A stretch of DNA of 26,087 bases from Candidatus Spyradenecus faecavium (GTDB lineage: Bacteria; Verrucomicrobiota; Kiritimatiellia; RFP12; DVOR01), in the NCBI GenBank assembly GCA_018713405.1, contig DVOR01000210.1, positions 1 to 26,087 of the forward strand, written 5' to 3'. A program made the translations under genes and the position numbers. Shown one piece after another: positions 6,054 through 13,287 of the stretch; the first letter of the stretch is position 1; each line of letters starts with the position of its first letter. The notes beneath the pieces are model-generated. The model was not told where the DNA came from and did no database searches. It was given only the letters and a program-made list of their open reading frames with translations.

Positions 6054-7451
6054 ATGGTGACACGGAACAAGAAGGATTCCCCCGAGACGCGGACCGACAG
6101 CCCCCTGACCGAGGAGCGCCTGGCGCGTTACGAGGGAATGGCGCGTGCGTGCGCACAGATCGACCCGCAGCTCTATCGGCGCTACAACGTCAAGCGCGGC
6201 CTGCGCAACGAGGACGGCTCGGGCGTGCTGGTGGGCCTGACGCGCGTGGGCTCGATCCACGGCTACGTGATGGACGAGAACGAGCTGGTGCCGGTGCCCG
6301 GCAAGCAGTTCTACCGCGGGATGGACGTGCAGGAGCTGGTGCACGGCTTCCAGAGCGAGGGGCGCCCCGGCTTCGAGGAGACGGCTTACCTGCTGCTCTT
6401 CGGGAAGCTGCCCAACCAGGCCGAGCTGGAGGAGTGGAACGCGGTGCTGGACGCCAAGCGCGCGTTGCCCTACCTCCTGCTGGAGAAGATCATCCGCGAG
6501 CCGAGCCGCGACATCATGAACTCGCTGGCGCGGTCGGTGCTGGCGGCGTACAGCGACGACGAGACGCCCGACGCGGTCAGCATCCCGGCGGTGCTGCGCC
6601 AGAGCATCGACCTGGTGGCGCGCTTCTCGGCGATGGCGGCCTACGCCTACCAGGCGAAGATGCACTACTACCACGGGGAGTCGCTCTTCGTGCGCAACCC
6701 GGTGCCGGGCCGCTCGACGGCGGAGAACTTCCTGATGATGTTGCGCGAGGACGCGGCCTACACGCCGCTTGAGGCCGAGCTGCTCGACCTCTGCCTGGTG
6801 CTCCACGCCGAGCACGGCGGCGGCAACAACTCCGCCTTCACCACGCACGTGGTGACCTCCGCCGCGACGGACACCTACTCGGCCATCGCCGCGGCCACGC
6901 TCTCGCTGAAGGGCCCGCGCCATGGCGGCGCGAACCTGCGCGTGATGCACCAGATGGACGAGATCAAGGACGCCCTGCCCGATTGGGCCGACGAGGGCGC
7001 CATCGCCGATTACCTGCGCAAAATCCTGCGCAAGGAGGCCGGCGACGGCTCGGGCCTCATCTATGGCCTGGGCCACGCGGTCTACACCCTTTCCGACCCG
7101 CGCGCGGAGCTGCTCAAGGAGAAGGCGCGCGAGCTCGCCGAGACCAAGGACCGCATGGAGGAGTTCCGCCTCTACGAGGCCATCGAGCGCCTGGGGCCGG
7201 CCATCTTCAACGAGGGCCGCGAGAAGACCAAGGAGCTCTGCGCGAACGTGGACTTCTACTCCGGCTTCGTCTACGACATGCTCAACATCCCGGTGGATCT
7301 CTACACGCCGCTCTTCGCCATCTCGCGCGTGGTCGGCTGGTGCGCCCACCGCCTGGAGGAGCTGGTGAACGGCGGCCCGATTGTGCGCCCGGCCTTCAAG
7401 GCCGTCGGCAAGGCCCCGCTCCCTTACGTGCCGATGCACGACCGCGCCTGA
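6054..7451 (+). CDS. gltA: Citrate synthase (citrate/2-methylcitrate synthase family)
   Basis: A 465-residue enzyme that condenses acetyl-CoA with oxaloacetate to citrate in the cytoplasm. The family's catalytic blocks are all present: LHAEHGGGNN (residues 250-259, His254 or His251), GPRHGG (His290), and NVDFYSG (Asp400). The substrate-binding YGLGHAVYTLSDPRAE lies between the last two. The ATG at 6054 is preferred because it follows the promoter and GGAGAG; earlier in-frame codons overlap the promoter. The N-terminal 60 residues, rich in charged amino acids, are longer than in short GltA forms, as in some Firmicutes and PVC enzymes. A 2-methylcitrate synthase role cannot be excluded, but no prp genes are nearby. 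The epimerase gene starts 3 nt after the stop. Confidence 0.92.
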   Translation: MVTRNKKDSPETRTDSPLTEERLARYEGMARACAQIDPQLYRRYNVKRGLRNEDGSGVLVGLTRVGSIHGYVMDENELVPVPGKQFYRGMDVQELVHGFQSEGRPGFEETAYLLLFGKLPNQAELEEWNAVLDAKRALPYLLLEKIIREPSRDIMNSLARSVLAAYSDDETPDAVSIPAVLRQSIDLVARFSAMAAYAYQAKMHYYHGESLFVRNPVPGRSTAENFLMMLREDAAYTPLEAELLDLCLVLHAEHGGGNNSAFTTHVVTSAATDTYSAIAAATLSLKGPRHGGANLRVMHQMDEIKDALPDWADEGAIADYLRKILRKEAGDGSGLIYGLGHAVYTLSDPRAELLKEKARELAETKDRMEEFRLYEAIERLGPAIFNEGREKTKELCANVDFYSGFVYDMLNIPVDLYTPLFAISRVVGWCAHRLEELVNGGPIVRPAFKAVGKAPLPYVPMHDRA

Positions 7452-7454
7452 GCC

Positions 7455-8531
7455 ATGGCGACGCCCGCCCAGGACACCCTGCCCGCGCCCGTGCTCGTCA
7501 CGGGCGGCAGTGGTTTTCTGGGCATCAACCTCATCCGCTGGCTGCTGGCCCACGGCGCGGGGGAGGTGCGTTCGCTGGACCTGGTGGCCTTTGACTATCC
7601 CGAAAAGGACGACCCGCGCGTGCGGACGGTGGTCGGCGACGTGCGCGACCGCGAGGCCGTGCGCGCCTTGATGGCGGGGTGCCGCGCCGTGGTGCACTGC
7701 GCCGCCGCGCTCCCGCTCTGCTCGGAGGAAGAAATCCGCTCGACGGACGTGGACGGGGCGCGCATCGTGGCCGAGGAGGCCAAGGCCGCCGGCGTCGCGC
7801 GCTTCGTCTACATCTCCTCCACCGCCGTCTACGGCATCCCCGACCACCATCCCGTGCGGGAGGGCGACCGCCTGATCGGCGTGGGGCCCTACGGCGAGAG
7901 CAAAATCGTGGCCGAGGGCATCGCGCGCGGGCTGGACGCGCCGGGCTTCGCGGTCTCGATTCTGCGGCCGAAGAGCTTCGTGGGGCCGGAGCGGCTGGGC
8001 GTCTTCGCCCTGCTTTACGACTGGGCCTACACGGGCCACGGCTTCCCGATGATCGGCTCCGGGCGCAACCGCTACCAGCTGCTCGACGTGGAGGACCTCT
8101 GCGACGCCATCGGCCTCTGCCTGACGCACTCCGACGCGTCCGCCGTGCGCGACACCTACAACGTGGGCGCCGACCGTTTCGCCACCATGCGCGAGGATTG
8201 GCAGGCCGTGCTCGACGCCGCCGGCCACGGCAAGTGCGTCCGCGGCACGCCGGCCTGGCTCGTCATCCCCGCCCTGCGCGTGCTCGAGGCGCTCCACCTC
8301 TCGCCGCTCTACCGTTGGGTCTACGAGACCGCCCCGTGCGACAGCTTCGTGGACGTCTCCAAGATCCGGGACCGCCTGGGCTGGTCCCCGCGCTTTTCCA
8401 ACCGCGACGCGCTCCTGCGCAACTACGCGTGGTACGTCGCCAACCTCCCGCGTTTCCAGGGCCAGAGCGGCAAGACGCATCGCGTGCCCTGGAAGCAGGG
8501 CATCCTCTCCCTTATCAAGCGGTGCTTCTGA
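7455..8531 (+). CDS. NAD-dependent epimerase/dehydratase (extended SDR)
   Basis: A 358-residue extended short-chain dehydrogenase/reductase. The NAD(P)-binding TGGSGFLG is at residues 16-23, a GDVRD adenine-contact segment at 61-65, and catalytic Ser122 lies in YISSTAVYG. The YGESK motif (Tyr146, Lys150) completes the active site. The C-terminal part holds RPKSFVGPERLGVF and the usual substrate domain ending with a ...DRLGWSPRF segment. Such enzymes act on nucleotide sugars, sterols or other carbonyl compounds; the substrate is not evident. It shares TGATG with tsaB, so the two are translationally coupled, but a functional link is not implied. Without a glycosyltransferase or sugar gene next to it I leave it unnamed. 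Confidence 0.85.
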   Translation: MATPAQDTLPAPVLVTGGSGFLGINLIRWLLAHGAGEVRSLDLVAFDYPEKDDPRVRTVVGDVRDREAVRALMAGCRAVVHCAAALPLCSEEEIRSTDVDGARIVAEEAKAAGVARFVYISSTAVYGIPDHHPVREGDRLIGVGPYGESKIVAEGIARGLDAPGFAVSILRPKSFVGPERLGVFALLYDWAYTGHGFPMIGSGRNRYQLLDVEDLCDAIGLCLTHSDASAVRDTYNVGADRFATMREDWQAVLDAAGHGKCVRGTPAWLVIPALRVLEALHLSPLYRWVYETAPCDSFVDVSKIRDRLGWSPRFSNRDALLRNYAWYVANLPRFQGQSGKTHRVPWKQGILSLIKRCF

Positions 8532-9106
8532 TGTCTGCGCTTGTCCTTGACCGCTCCACCGCGCGCACGCTCATCGCCTTCGGCGACGAGACGCTGGAGC
8601 TTCCGGGCCGCGACCCCACGTGGTGCGCCCGTCTGCGCGACCTGCTCGCCGGCCGCCGCCCCGACCTCCTGGCCGTGGGGCTGGGGCCGGGTTCCTTCGC
8701 GGGCGTGCGCTCGTCCATCGCCTGCCTGCAGGGGATGGGCCTGGCGCTTGGCCTGCGTCCCCTGGGCTTCCCCTCCGCGGCGCTCTGCGCCCTGGCCTCC
8801 GGCCTGCCCGAGGTGACGGTGGTGGGCGACGCCCGCCGCGGCACGCTCTGGGCCGTGCGCTTCGCCGTCGGGCCGGACGCCATCGTCCAGCAGGGCGACT
8901 TCCACGTCCTGGCGCGCGAGCGCTTCACGCCGGCGGCCGACATGGTCAGCCCCGACGCCGACCGCCTGGCCGAGTTCGGCCTGCGCCCCGTCACCCTGAC
9001 CGCCGACCTCCTGCCCGAGGCGCTCCGCCGCCTGGCCGGCGCGCTCTCCGAGGACCCCGCGCCCTTCTACCTCCACCCCGCCGTCGGGGCGACGCCTGCC
9101 GAGTGA
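8531..9106 (+). CDS. tsaB: tRNA threonylcarbamoyladenosine biosynthesis protein TsaB
   Basis: A 191-residue member of the TsaB branch of the Kae1/TsaD (ASKHA) fold. The diagnostic GPGSFAGVR is at residues 52-60, followed by a helix SSIACLQGMGLALG and then VVGDARRGTLWAV, as in TsaB. TsaB is the non-catalytic partner of TsaD in making t6A37 in tRNAs that read ANN codons. It is shorter than the usual 220-235 residues, mainly at the N-terminal strands (LVLDRSTARTLIAF) and the C-terminus. The start overlaps the epimerase stop as TGATG, and the stop is 1 nt before the MATE start. tsaD, tsaE and rimI are not in the window. Confidence 0.85.
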   Translation: MSALVLDRSTARTLIAFGDETLELPGRDPTWCARLRDLLAGRRPDLLAVGLGPGSFAGVRSSIACLQGMGLALGLRPLGFPSAALCALASGLPEVTVVGDARRGTLWAVRFAVGPDAIVQQGDFHVLARERFTPAADMVSPDADRLAEFGLRPVTLTADLLPEALRRLAGALSEDPAPFYLHPAVGATPAE

Positions 9107-9107
9107 C

Positions 9108-10460
9108 ATGACCACCGACATGACCCGCGGCGCGCCCCTCCGGCTGCTGGTGGCCTTCTCTTGGCCCCTGCTGGTGGGGAACGTCATCCAGATGGCCTAT
9201 GCGCTGGCCGACATGATTATCGTCGGTCGGCTGTTGGGCGAGCGGGCCTTGGCCGCCGTGGGCGGGGTGGGCTCGACCATCTTTGTGGTGCTGGGCTTCG
9301 TCTTCGGTATCACGGCAGGCGTGGCCGTGGTGACGGCGCAACGCTTCGGCGCGGGCGACCCGCGCGGCGTGCGCCATTCCGTCGGCACGGGCGTGTGGGT
9401 GAGCGCGGCCATCGCGGGCGCCGTGACGCTGGCCTGTTGGCTGTGCGTGGATCTCATCCTGCGCCTGCTCAACACGCCGCCGGACGTCTTCGCGGAGGCG
9501 CGGGAATACCTCTCCGTCAGCTTCCTGGGCACGCCCCTGATGGTCTTCTTCAACTTCCAGAGCGCCACCCTGCGGGCCTTGGGCGACAGCCGCACGCCGC
9601 TCTTCTTCCTGGCCGGCGCCTCGCTCCTGAACGTGGTGCTCGACATCCTTTTCATCTCGGCCTTCGACATGGGCGTGGGCGGCGCGGCCTGGGCCACCAA
9701 CACGGCCATCTTCTCGTCGGCCCTGGCCTGCCTGCTGCTGGTGACGCGCCGCCTGCCGGAGCTCCGCCTGAGCCTCTCCGACTGGCGTCCGCGCCCGCGG
9801 ATGGCCCTGCGCCAGCTCTGGATCGCCCTGCCGATGGGCCTGCAGTTCTCCGTCACGGGCTTGGGCGCGATGGTGCTCCAGGCCGCGATCAACACCTTCG
9901 GCGTGGCGCAGATGGCCGGCATGACCGCCGCGCGCAACGTCGAGAACGTGGCCTGTCAGCTCCCCGTGGCGCTCGGCCAGGCGATGGCGACCTACGCCGC
10001 GCAGAACTTCGGCGCCGGCCGCCTGGCCCGCATCCGCGCCGGGGTCCGGGCCTCGGTGCTCATCACCGTGGCGTGCGGCGTCGTCATGACGGCCCTGACG
10101 TTGCTCTTCGGCGACCTCTTCGTCGCGGCCTTCCTGCGCGAGCGCAGCGCGGAGGTGCTGGCCGTGGGCCGTCGGATGCTCTGGGTGACGGCTCCCTTCT
10201 TTGTGCCGCTCGGCCTCATCTTCATCTTCCGCAACACGCTCCAAGGCATCGGTCGCTCGCTCCTGCCCATGCTCGCGGGCTTCGTCGAGATGGCCATGCG
10301 CATGGGCGTCGCGCTCGGGCTGCTGCACGTGCTCGGCGTGAACGCCGTCTACTGGGGCGACCCGGCGGCGTGGGTCGGCGCGGCGGTCCTCTTGGTCGTG
10401 GCCTACTGGGCCTACTCCTTCCGCTGGCCGCGCGAACGGGAGGCCGAGCCGTGCCCGTGA
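9108..10460 (+). CDS. MATE family efflux transporter
   Basis: A 450-residue membrane protein with about 12 hydrophobic helices in two similar halves. It opens PLRLLVAFSWPLLVGNVIQMAYALADMIIVGRLLG, which is the standard MATE first-helix pattern (P..N..Q..Y...D...VG), and the repeat half has LPMGLQFSVTGLGAMVLQAAINTFG with later YAAQNFGAG. These proteins export drugs, metabolites or toxins in exchange for Na+ or H+; the substrate cannot be read from sequence. ATG at 9108 or 9120 are both possible; the first is used because it lies 1 nt after the tsaB stop. The end overlaps the next gene by 10 nt. Confidence 0.92.
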   Translation: MTTDMTRGAPLRLLVAFSWPLLVGNVIQMAYALADMIIVGRLLGERALAAVGGVGSTIFVVLGFVFGITAGVAVVTAQRFGAGDPRGVRHSVGTGVWVSAAIAGAVTLACWLCVDLILRLLNTPPDVFAEAREYLSVSFLGTPLMVFFNFQSATLRALGDSRTPLFFLAGASLLNVVLDILFISAFDMGVGGAAWATNTAIFSSALACLLLVTRRLPELRLSLSDWRPRPRMALRQLWIALPMGLQFSVTGLGAMVLQAAINTFGVAQMAGMTAARNVENVACQLPVALGQAMATYAAQNFGAGRLARIRAGVRASVLITVACGVVMTALTLLFGDLFVAAFLRERSAEVLAVGRRMLWVTAPFFVPLGLIFIFRNTLQGIGRSLLPMLAGFVEMAMRMGVALGLLHVLGVNAVYWGDPAAWVGAAVLLVVAYWAYSFRWPREREAEPCP

Positions 10461-11566
10461 TCGCCGCCGTGCTCCGTTTCCTGCGCGCCAACGCCGTCAC
10501 CGCCGTCTCGCTCGTGGCCGCGGCGCTCTCCTTCCTCTTTGTCGCCGATCCCGGGGCGTGGTGGCAGGCCATCGACCTGCGCACGCTCAACCTGCTCTTC
10601 TGCCTGATGTTCGTCGTCGCGGGCTTCCGCGGGTGCGCCCTCTTCCGCGTCCTGGCGCAATCGCTGCTCGCCGAACGCAAGAGCTTCCGCGCCCTCGCCC
10701 ACACGCTGGTCCAGCTCACCTTCTTCATTTCGATGGTGGCCACCAATGACGTCGCCCTCATCGCCCTCGTTCCCTTCGCCGTCTACGCCCTCGATCGTCT
10801 GGGACTCCGCCGTCGTCTCCCCGGCCTCGTAGCCCTGCAGACAGTCGCGGCCAACCTCGGCTCTATCGCCACCCCCATCGGCAACCCCCAGAACCTCTTC
10901 CTCTACACCGCCTATGCCATCCCCGCCGCGGACTTCTTCTCGGCCACCCTCCCCGTCGCTTTCGCCGGCGCGCTCCTTCTCTTTGCCCTCACCCATGCCC
11001 TGCGCGACGAGCCCATCGACTTCCGGTTCGAGCACCACCGCACGCTGACCCACCCGCGCAAAGTCTTCCTTTGCGGCGGCCTGCTCGTGCTCTGCCTGCT
11101 CACCGTCTTCCGGCTTTTCCCCCACGCGTGGCTCTTCGGCCTGGTCGTGGCCGCCGCGCTTCTCTTCTACCGCGCCGCCCTCCGCGGCGTGGACTACGGC
11201 CTCCTTCTGACCTTCGTCGGCTTCTTCGTCTTCTCCAACAACCTGGGCCGCATCCCCGCCGTCAGCGCCCTTCTCGAACGCCTCCTCGAGGACCACACCC
11301 AGGCCACCGCCGCCCTCGCCTCGCAACTCCTCTCCAACGTCCCCGCCGCCGTCCTGCTCGCCCCCTTCACCGACGACTGGTGCGGCCTGCTCTGGGGCGC
11401 GGACATCGGCGCCTTCGGCACGCCCATCGCCTCCCTCGCCAGCCTCATCTCCCTGGGGCTCTACGTCCGCGAACCCGATGCCCGCCCTTGGCGCTACCTC
11501 GCCCTCTTCACCCTCCTCAACCTCGCCTTCCTCTTTTTCCTCTCCGCCCTCACCCTCATCCTGTGA
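10451..11566 (+). CDS. SLC13/ArsB-like anion permease
   Basis: A 371-residue hydrophobic protein. The GTG at 10451 is chosen because GGGAGG lies 7 nt upstream, inside the MATE gene, giving a 10-nt overlap. Two blocks identify the ion-transporter superfamily of citrate, arsenite and NhaD-type carriers: FISMVATNDVALIALVPF, and TPIGNPQNLFLYTAYAI. Some ten helices follow the expected two-half plan, with the second half ending in ASQLLSNVPAAVLLAPF. The usual substrates are dicarboxylates, citrate, sulfate, arsenite or Na+/H+; none can be chosen here. It is somewhat shorter than typical 400-430-residue members. It converges with the toxin-antitoxin operon 19 bp downstream. Confidence 0.82.
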   Translation: MPVIAAVLRFLRANAVTAVSLVAAALSFLFVADPGAWWQAIDLRTLNLLFCLMFVVAGFRGCALFRVLAQSLLAERKSFRALAHTLVQLTFFISMVATNDVALIALVPFAVYALDRLGLRRRLPGLVALQTVAANLGSIATPIGNPQNLFLYTAYAIPAADFFSATLPVAFAGALLLFALTHALRDEPIDFRFEHHRTLTHPRKVFLCGGLLVLCLLTVFRLFPHAWLFGLVVAAALLFYRAALRGVDYGLLLTFVGFFVFSNNLGRIPAVSALLERLLEDHTQATAALASQLLSNVPAAVLLAPFTDDWCGLLWGADIGAFGTPIASLASLISLGLYVREPDARPWRYLALFTLLNLAFLFFLSALTLIL

Positions 11567-11585
11567 TTCGGCGGAGGGTAGGGCG

Positions 11586-11903
11586 TCAGAGCTGGTGGAT
11601 GGTGATTTCGGCGCGCTTGCCGCAAGCGGCGAGGTAACGGGCGAAAGAGGCCAAGGTCAGACGCCCCTTGAGCATCCTGGCGACGCTGGATTGGGTGGTG
11701 CCCATCCGCTCGGCCACCTGCGCCTGGGTCAGGCCGGCCTCCTTGCGCGCACGCTCCATGGCGAACGCGGCGTCAATGCCGGCGTTGACCTCCGCCGCGA
11801 TGGCCTCGTAGTCCGGGTTCGCCTTGGCCTTGGCCTCCCATTCTGCCCGAAAGGCATCGCTTTCTCGGCAGAGTGCCTCATAGCTCTTCGCATCCTTTTT
11901 CAT
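11586..11903 (-). CDS. XRE-type antitoxin (HigA-like)
   Basis: A 105-residue protein starting MKKDAKSYEALC. The ATG at 11903 shares ATGA with the toxin stop, which fixes the start. The C-terminal half is a helix-turn-helix of the XRE/HipB class: RKEAGLTQAQVAERMGTTQSSVARMLKGR, with a tail LTLASFARYLAACGKRAEI typical of antitoxins paired with RelE-type toxins. The N-terminal helices probably wrap the toxin. It should neutralise the toxin and bind the operator at 12227-12248 to repress both genes. Toxin-before-antitoxin order is the HigBA arrangement. The pair is visibly less GC-rich than its surroundings, in keeping with a mobile module. Confidence 0.88.
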   Translation of the reverse strand: MKKDAKSYEALCRESDAFRAEWEAKAKANPDYEAIAAEVNAGIDAAFAMERARKEAGLTQAQVAERMGTTQSSVARMLKGRLTLASFARYLAACGKRAEITIHQL

Positions 11904-12220
11904 AGTCCCAACTCCTTTCTGATTCGCAACGCCTTCCGTATCTCGGCGGGCGGGGTTTTCTGCGTCTTCTTGATGAAGCCGGAGAGAAGCCACACGTCGT
12001 CGCCTTTCGCGTAAGCGTAAAAGACGCGGATCTGCTCGCCGTCCTTCACGCGGATTTCGAAGAGCCCGTCCTGTCCTTCGACCTTTTCAGCGTATGGCGC
12101 GGGGAGTCGCCCTTCGCGTTCAAGTCTCTGAACAGACGCGAGGAGCTTCAGGTTCGCCGACGGGGGAAGCTCGGCGATGAAAGCTCGCGCCTGTGGGCTT
12201 TGTCTGACGTGCTTCTTCAT
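11900..12220 (-). CDS. RelE/HigB-type toxin (phage Gp49-like family)
   Basis: A 106-residue basic protein. It carries the family core GLFEIRVKDGEQIRVFYAYAKGDDVWLLSGFIKKTQKTPPAEIRKAL, split here by motif: LFEIRVK, RVFYAYA, GFIKKTQKTP, then EI..A. Relatives are ribosome-dependent mRNA endonucleases or RelE-fold toxins that halt translation until the antitoxin returns. The ATG at 12220 is preferred to the TTG at 12256 because TATAAT lies exactly 6 nt before it; the longer form would begin upstream of the promoter. No Shine-Dalgarno precedes ATG, so the message is probably leaderless. The stop overlaps the antitoxin start by four bases. Confidence 0.88.
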   Translation of the reverse strand: MKKHVRQSPQARAFIAELPPSANLKLLASVQRLEREGRLPAPYAEKVEGQDGLFEIRVKDGEQIRVFYAYAKGDDVWLLSGFIKKTQKTPPAEIRKALRIRKELGL

Positions 12221-12226
12221 GACCAA

Positions 12227-12256
12227 ATTATAGCAAAAATGCGATAATGTGGGCAA
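12227..12256 (-). promoter_or_regulatory. Toxin-antitoxin promoter and overlapping operator
   Basis: On the minus strand TTGCCC (12256-12251), an 18-nt spacer and TATAAT (12232-12227) with extended TGC form a promoter. Over it lies an inverted repeat on the plus strand, ATTATAGCA (12227-12235), AAAA, TGCGATAAT (12240-12248), with 8 of 9 arm positions matching. The left arm covers the whole -10 box, so a dimer of the XRE antitoxin bound here would block RNA polymerase. Confidence 0.75.
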
Positions 12257-12280
12257 GGGTGCAGGTGAGCGGCCTTGCGT

Positions 12281-13276
12281 TCAGCCCTCGATTTGGCGGA
12301 GGCCGAGGGTGGCGAGGTCGGCGTGAAGGGCGTCGAGGGAGTCGGCCTGCGGGGCGACGACGCAGATTTTGTCGGGATAGATTTGGTAGTCCGCGCGGTA
12401 GGCCGCGGGCGTGAGGTTGGGCATGAAGACGTTCGCGCCGGAGGAGAGGCCGCGGAGCCGCCCGTGCGCGGGGTCGAGGGTCGAGAGCGCGGTGGTGGAG
12501 GGGATGTTGGCGCGCGGCAGGAGCAGGCGCGCCAGGGCGTAGCAACGGCAGGTGAAGTCCACGCTCACGGGCACCTCGCTCGGCGTCGGGTCGCGCCCCA
12601 GGGGCGTGTCGGGGTGGGCGAGGTAGGGGCCCAGCCCCACCATGTCCGCGCCGAGGTCGCGGAGCGTGAGCAGGTCGTCCGCCACCGAGCCCAGCGTCTG
12701 CCCGGGCAGGCCGAGCATCATCCCGCCGCCGATTTCGTAGCCCTGCGCCTTCATCCGCCGCAACTGCGCCAGGCGCGGGTGCCCGCCGTCGCGCGGGGCG
12801 CCGGGATGGATGCGCGCGAAGAGGTCGCGGTCGGTGGTCTCGAAACGGAGCAGGTAACGGTCGGCGCCGGCCTCGCGCCAGGCCGCGGTGTCGGCCTCGG
12901 AACGTTCCCCCAGCGAGAGGGTGACGCGCTGGCCCGTCTCGGCCTTGATGCGCCGCACCAGCCCCGCCACACGCTCCCGCGTCCAGAGCGCGGGGCACTC
13001 GCCGGCCTGCAGCACCACCGTGCCGAAACCCAACTCCCGCGCCAAGGCCGCGCACGCCACGATCTCGTCGTCGCGCATGGCGTAACGGTGCGCCGACGCG
13101 TTGGAATGGCGCATGCCGCAGTAGAGGCAGTCGCGGTCGCACACGCTGGAGAGCTCGATCAGGCCGCGGAAGAAGACGCCGTCGCCCTTCGTCTCCGCGC
13201 GGACGGCCCGCGCCCGGGCGAAGAGCGCCTCGCCGTCCGGCGCCGTCAGCGCCTCCAGGATCCCCGCCCGGTCCAT
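12281..13276 (-). CDS. hydE: [FeFe] hydrogenase maturase HydE (radical SAM)
   Basis: A 331-residue radical SAM enzyme. The CxxxCxxC motif is CDRDCLYC (C46, C50, C53). Downstream blocks match HydE closely: VVLQAGE, VTLSLGE, EAGADRYLLRFETTD, MMLGLPGQT, and DMVGLGPYLAHPDTPLG, followed by LLPRANIPSTTALSTL and GANVFMPNLTP. HydE acts on the iron-cysteine complex made by HydG during assembly of the H-cluster di-iron site. PylB (methylornithine synthase) is a relative but is less similar in these blocks. Start ATG at 13276 lies 11 nt after the D-aminoacylase stop, so it is probably expressed from that promoter. HydF, HydG and hydrogenase genes are not in the window; if present they are elsewhere. Confidence 0.9.
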   Translation of the reverse strand: MDRAGILEALTAPDGEALFARARAVRAETKGDGVFFRGLIELSSVCDRDCLYCGMRHSNASAHRYAMRDDEIVACAALARELGFGTVVLQAGECPALWTRERVAGLVRRIKAETGQRVTLSLGERSEADTAAWREAGADRYLLRFETTDRDLFARIHPGAPRDGGHPRLAQLRRMKAQGYEIGGGMMLGLPGQTLGSVADDLLTLRDLGADMVGLGPYLAHPDTPLGRDPTPSEVPVSVDFTCRCYALARLLLPRANIPSTTALSTLDPAHGRLRGLSSGANVFMPNLTPAAYRADYQIYPDKICVVAPQADSLDALHADLATLGLRQIEG

Positions 13277-13287
13277 GGCCGATTCCC

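Noticed and set aside
11586..11993. Longer antitoxin starting at 11993
   Set aside because: The 30 extra residues overlap the toxin gene in another frame and look non-native; the ATG at 11903 gives the standard ATGA junction.
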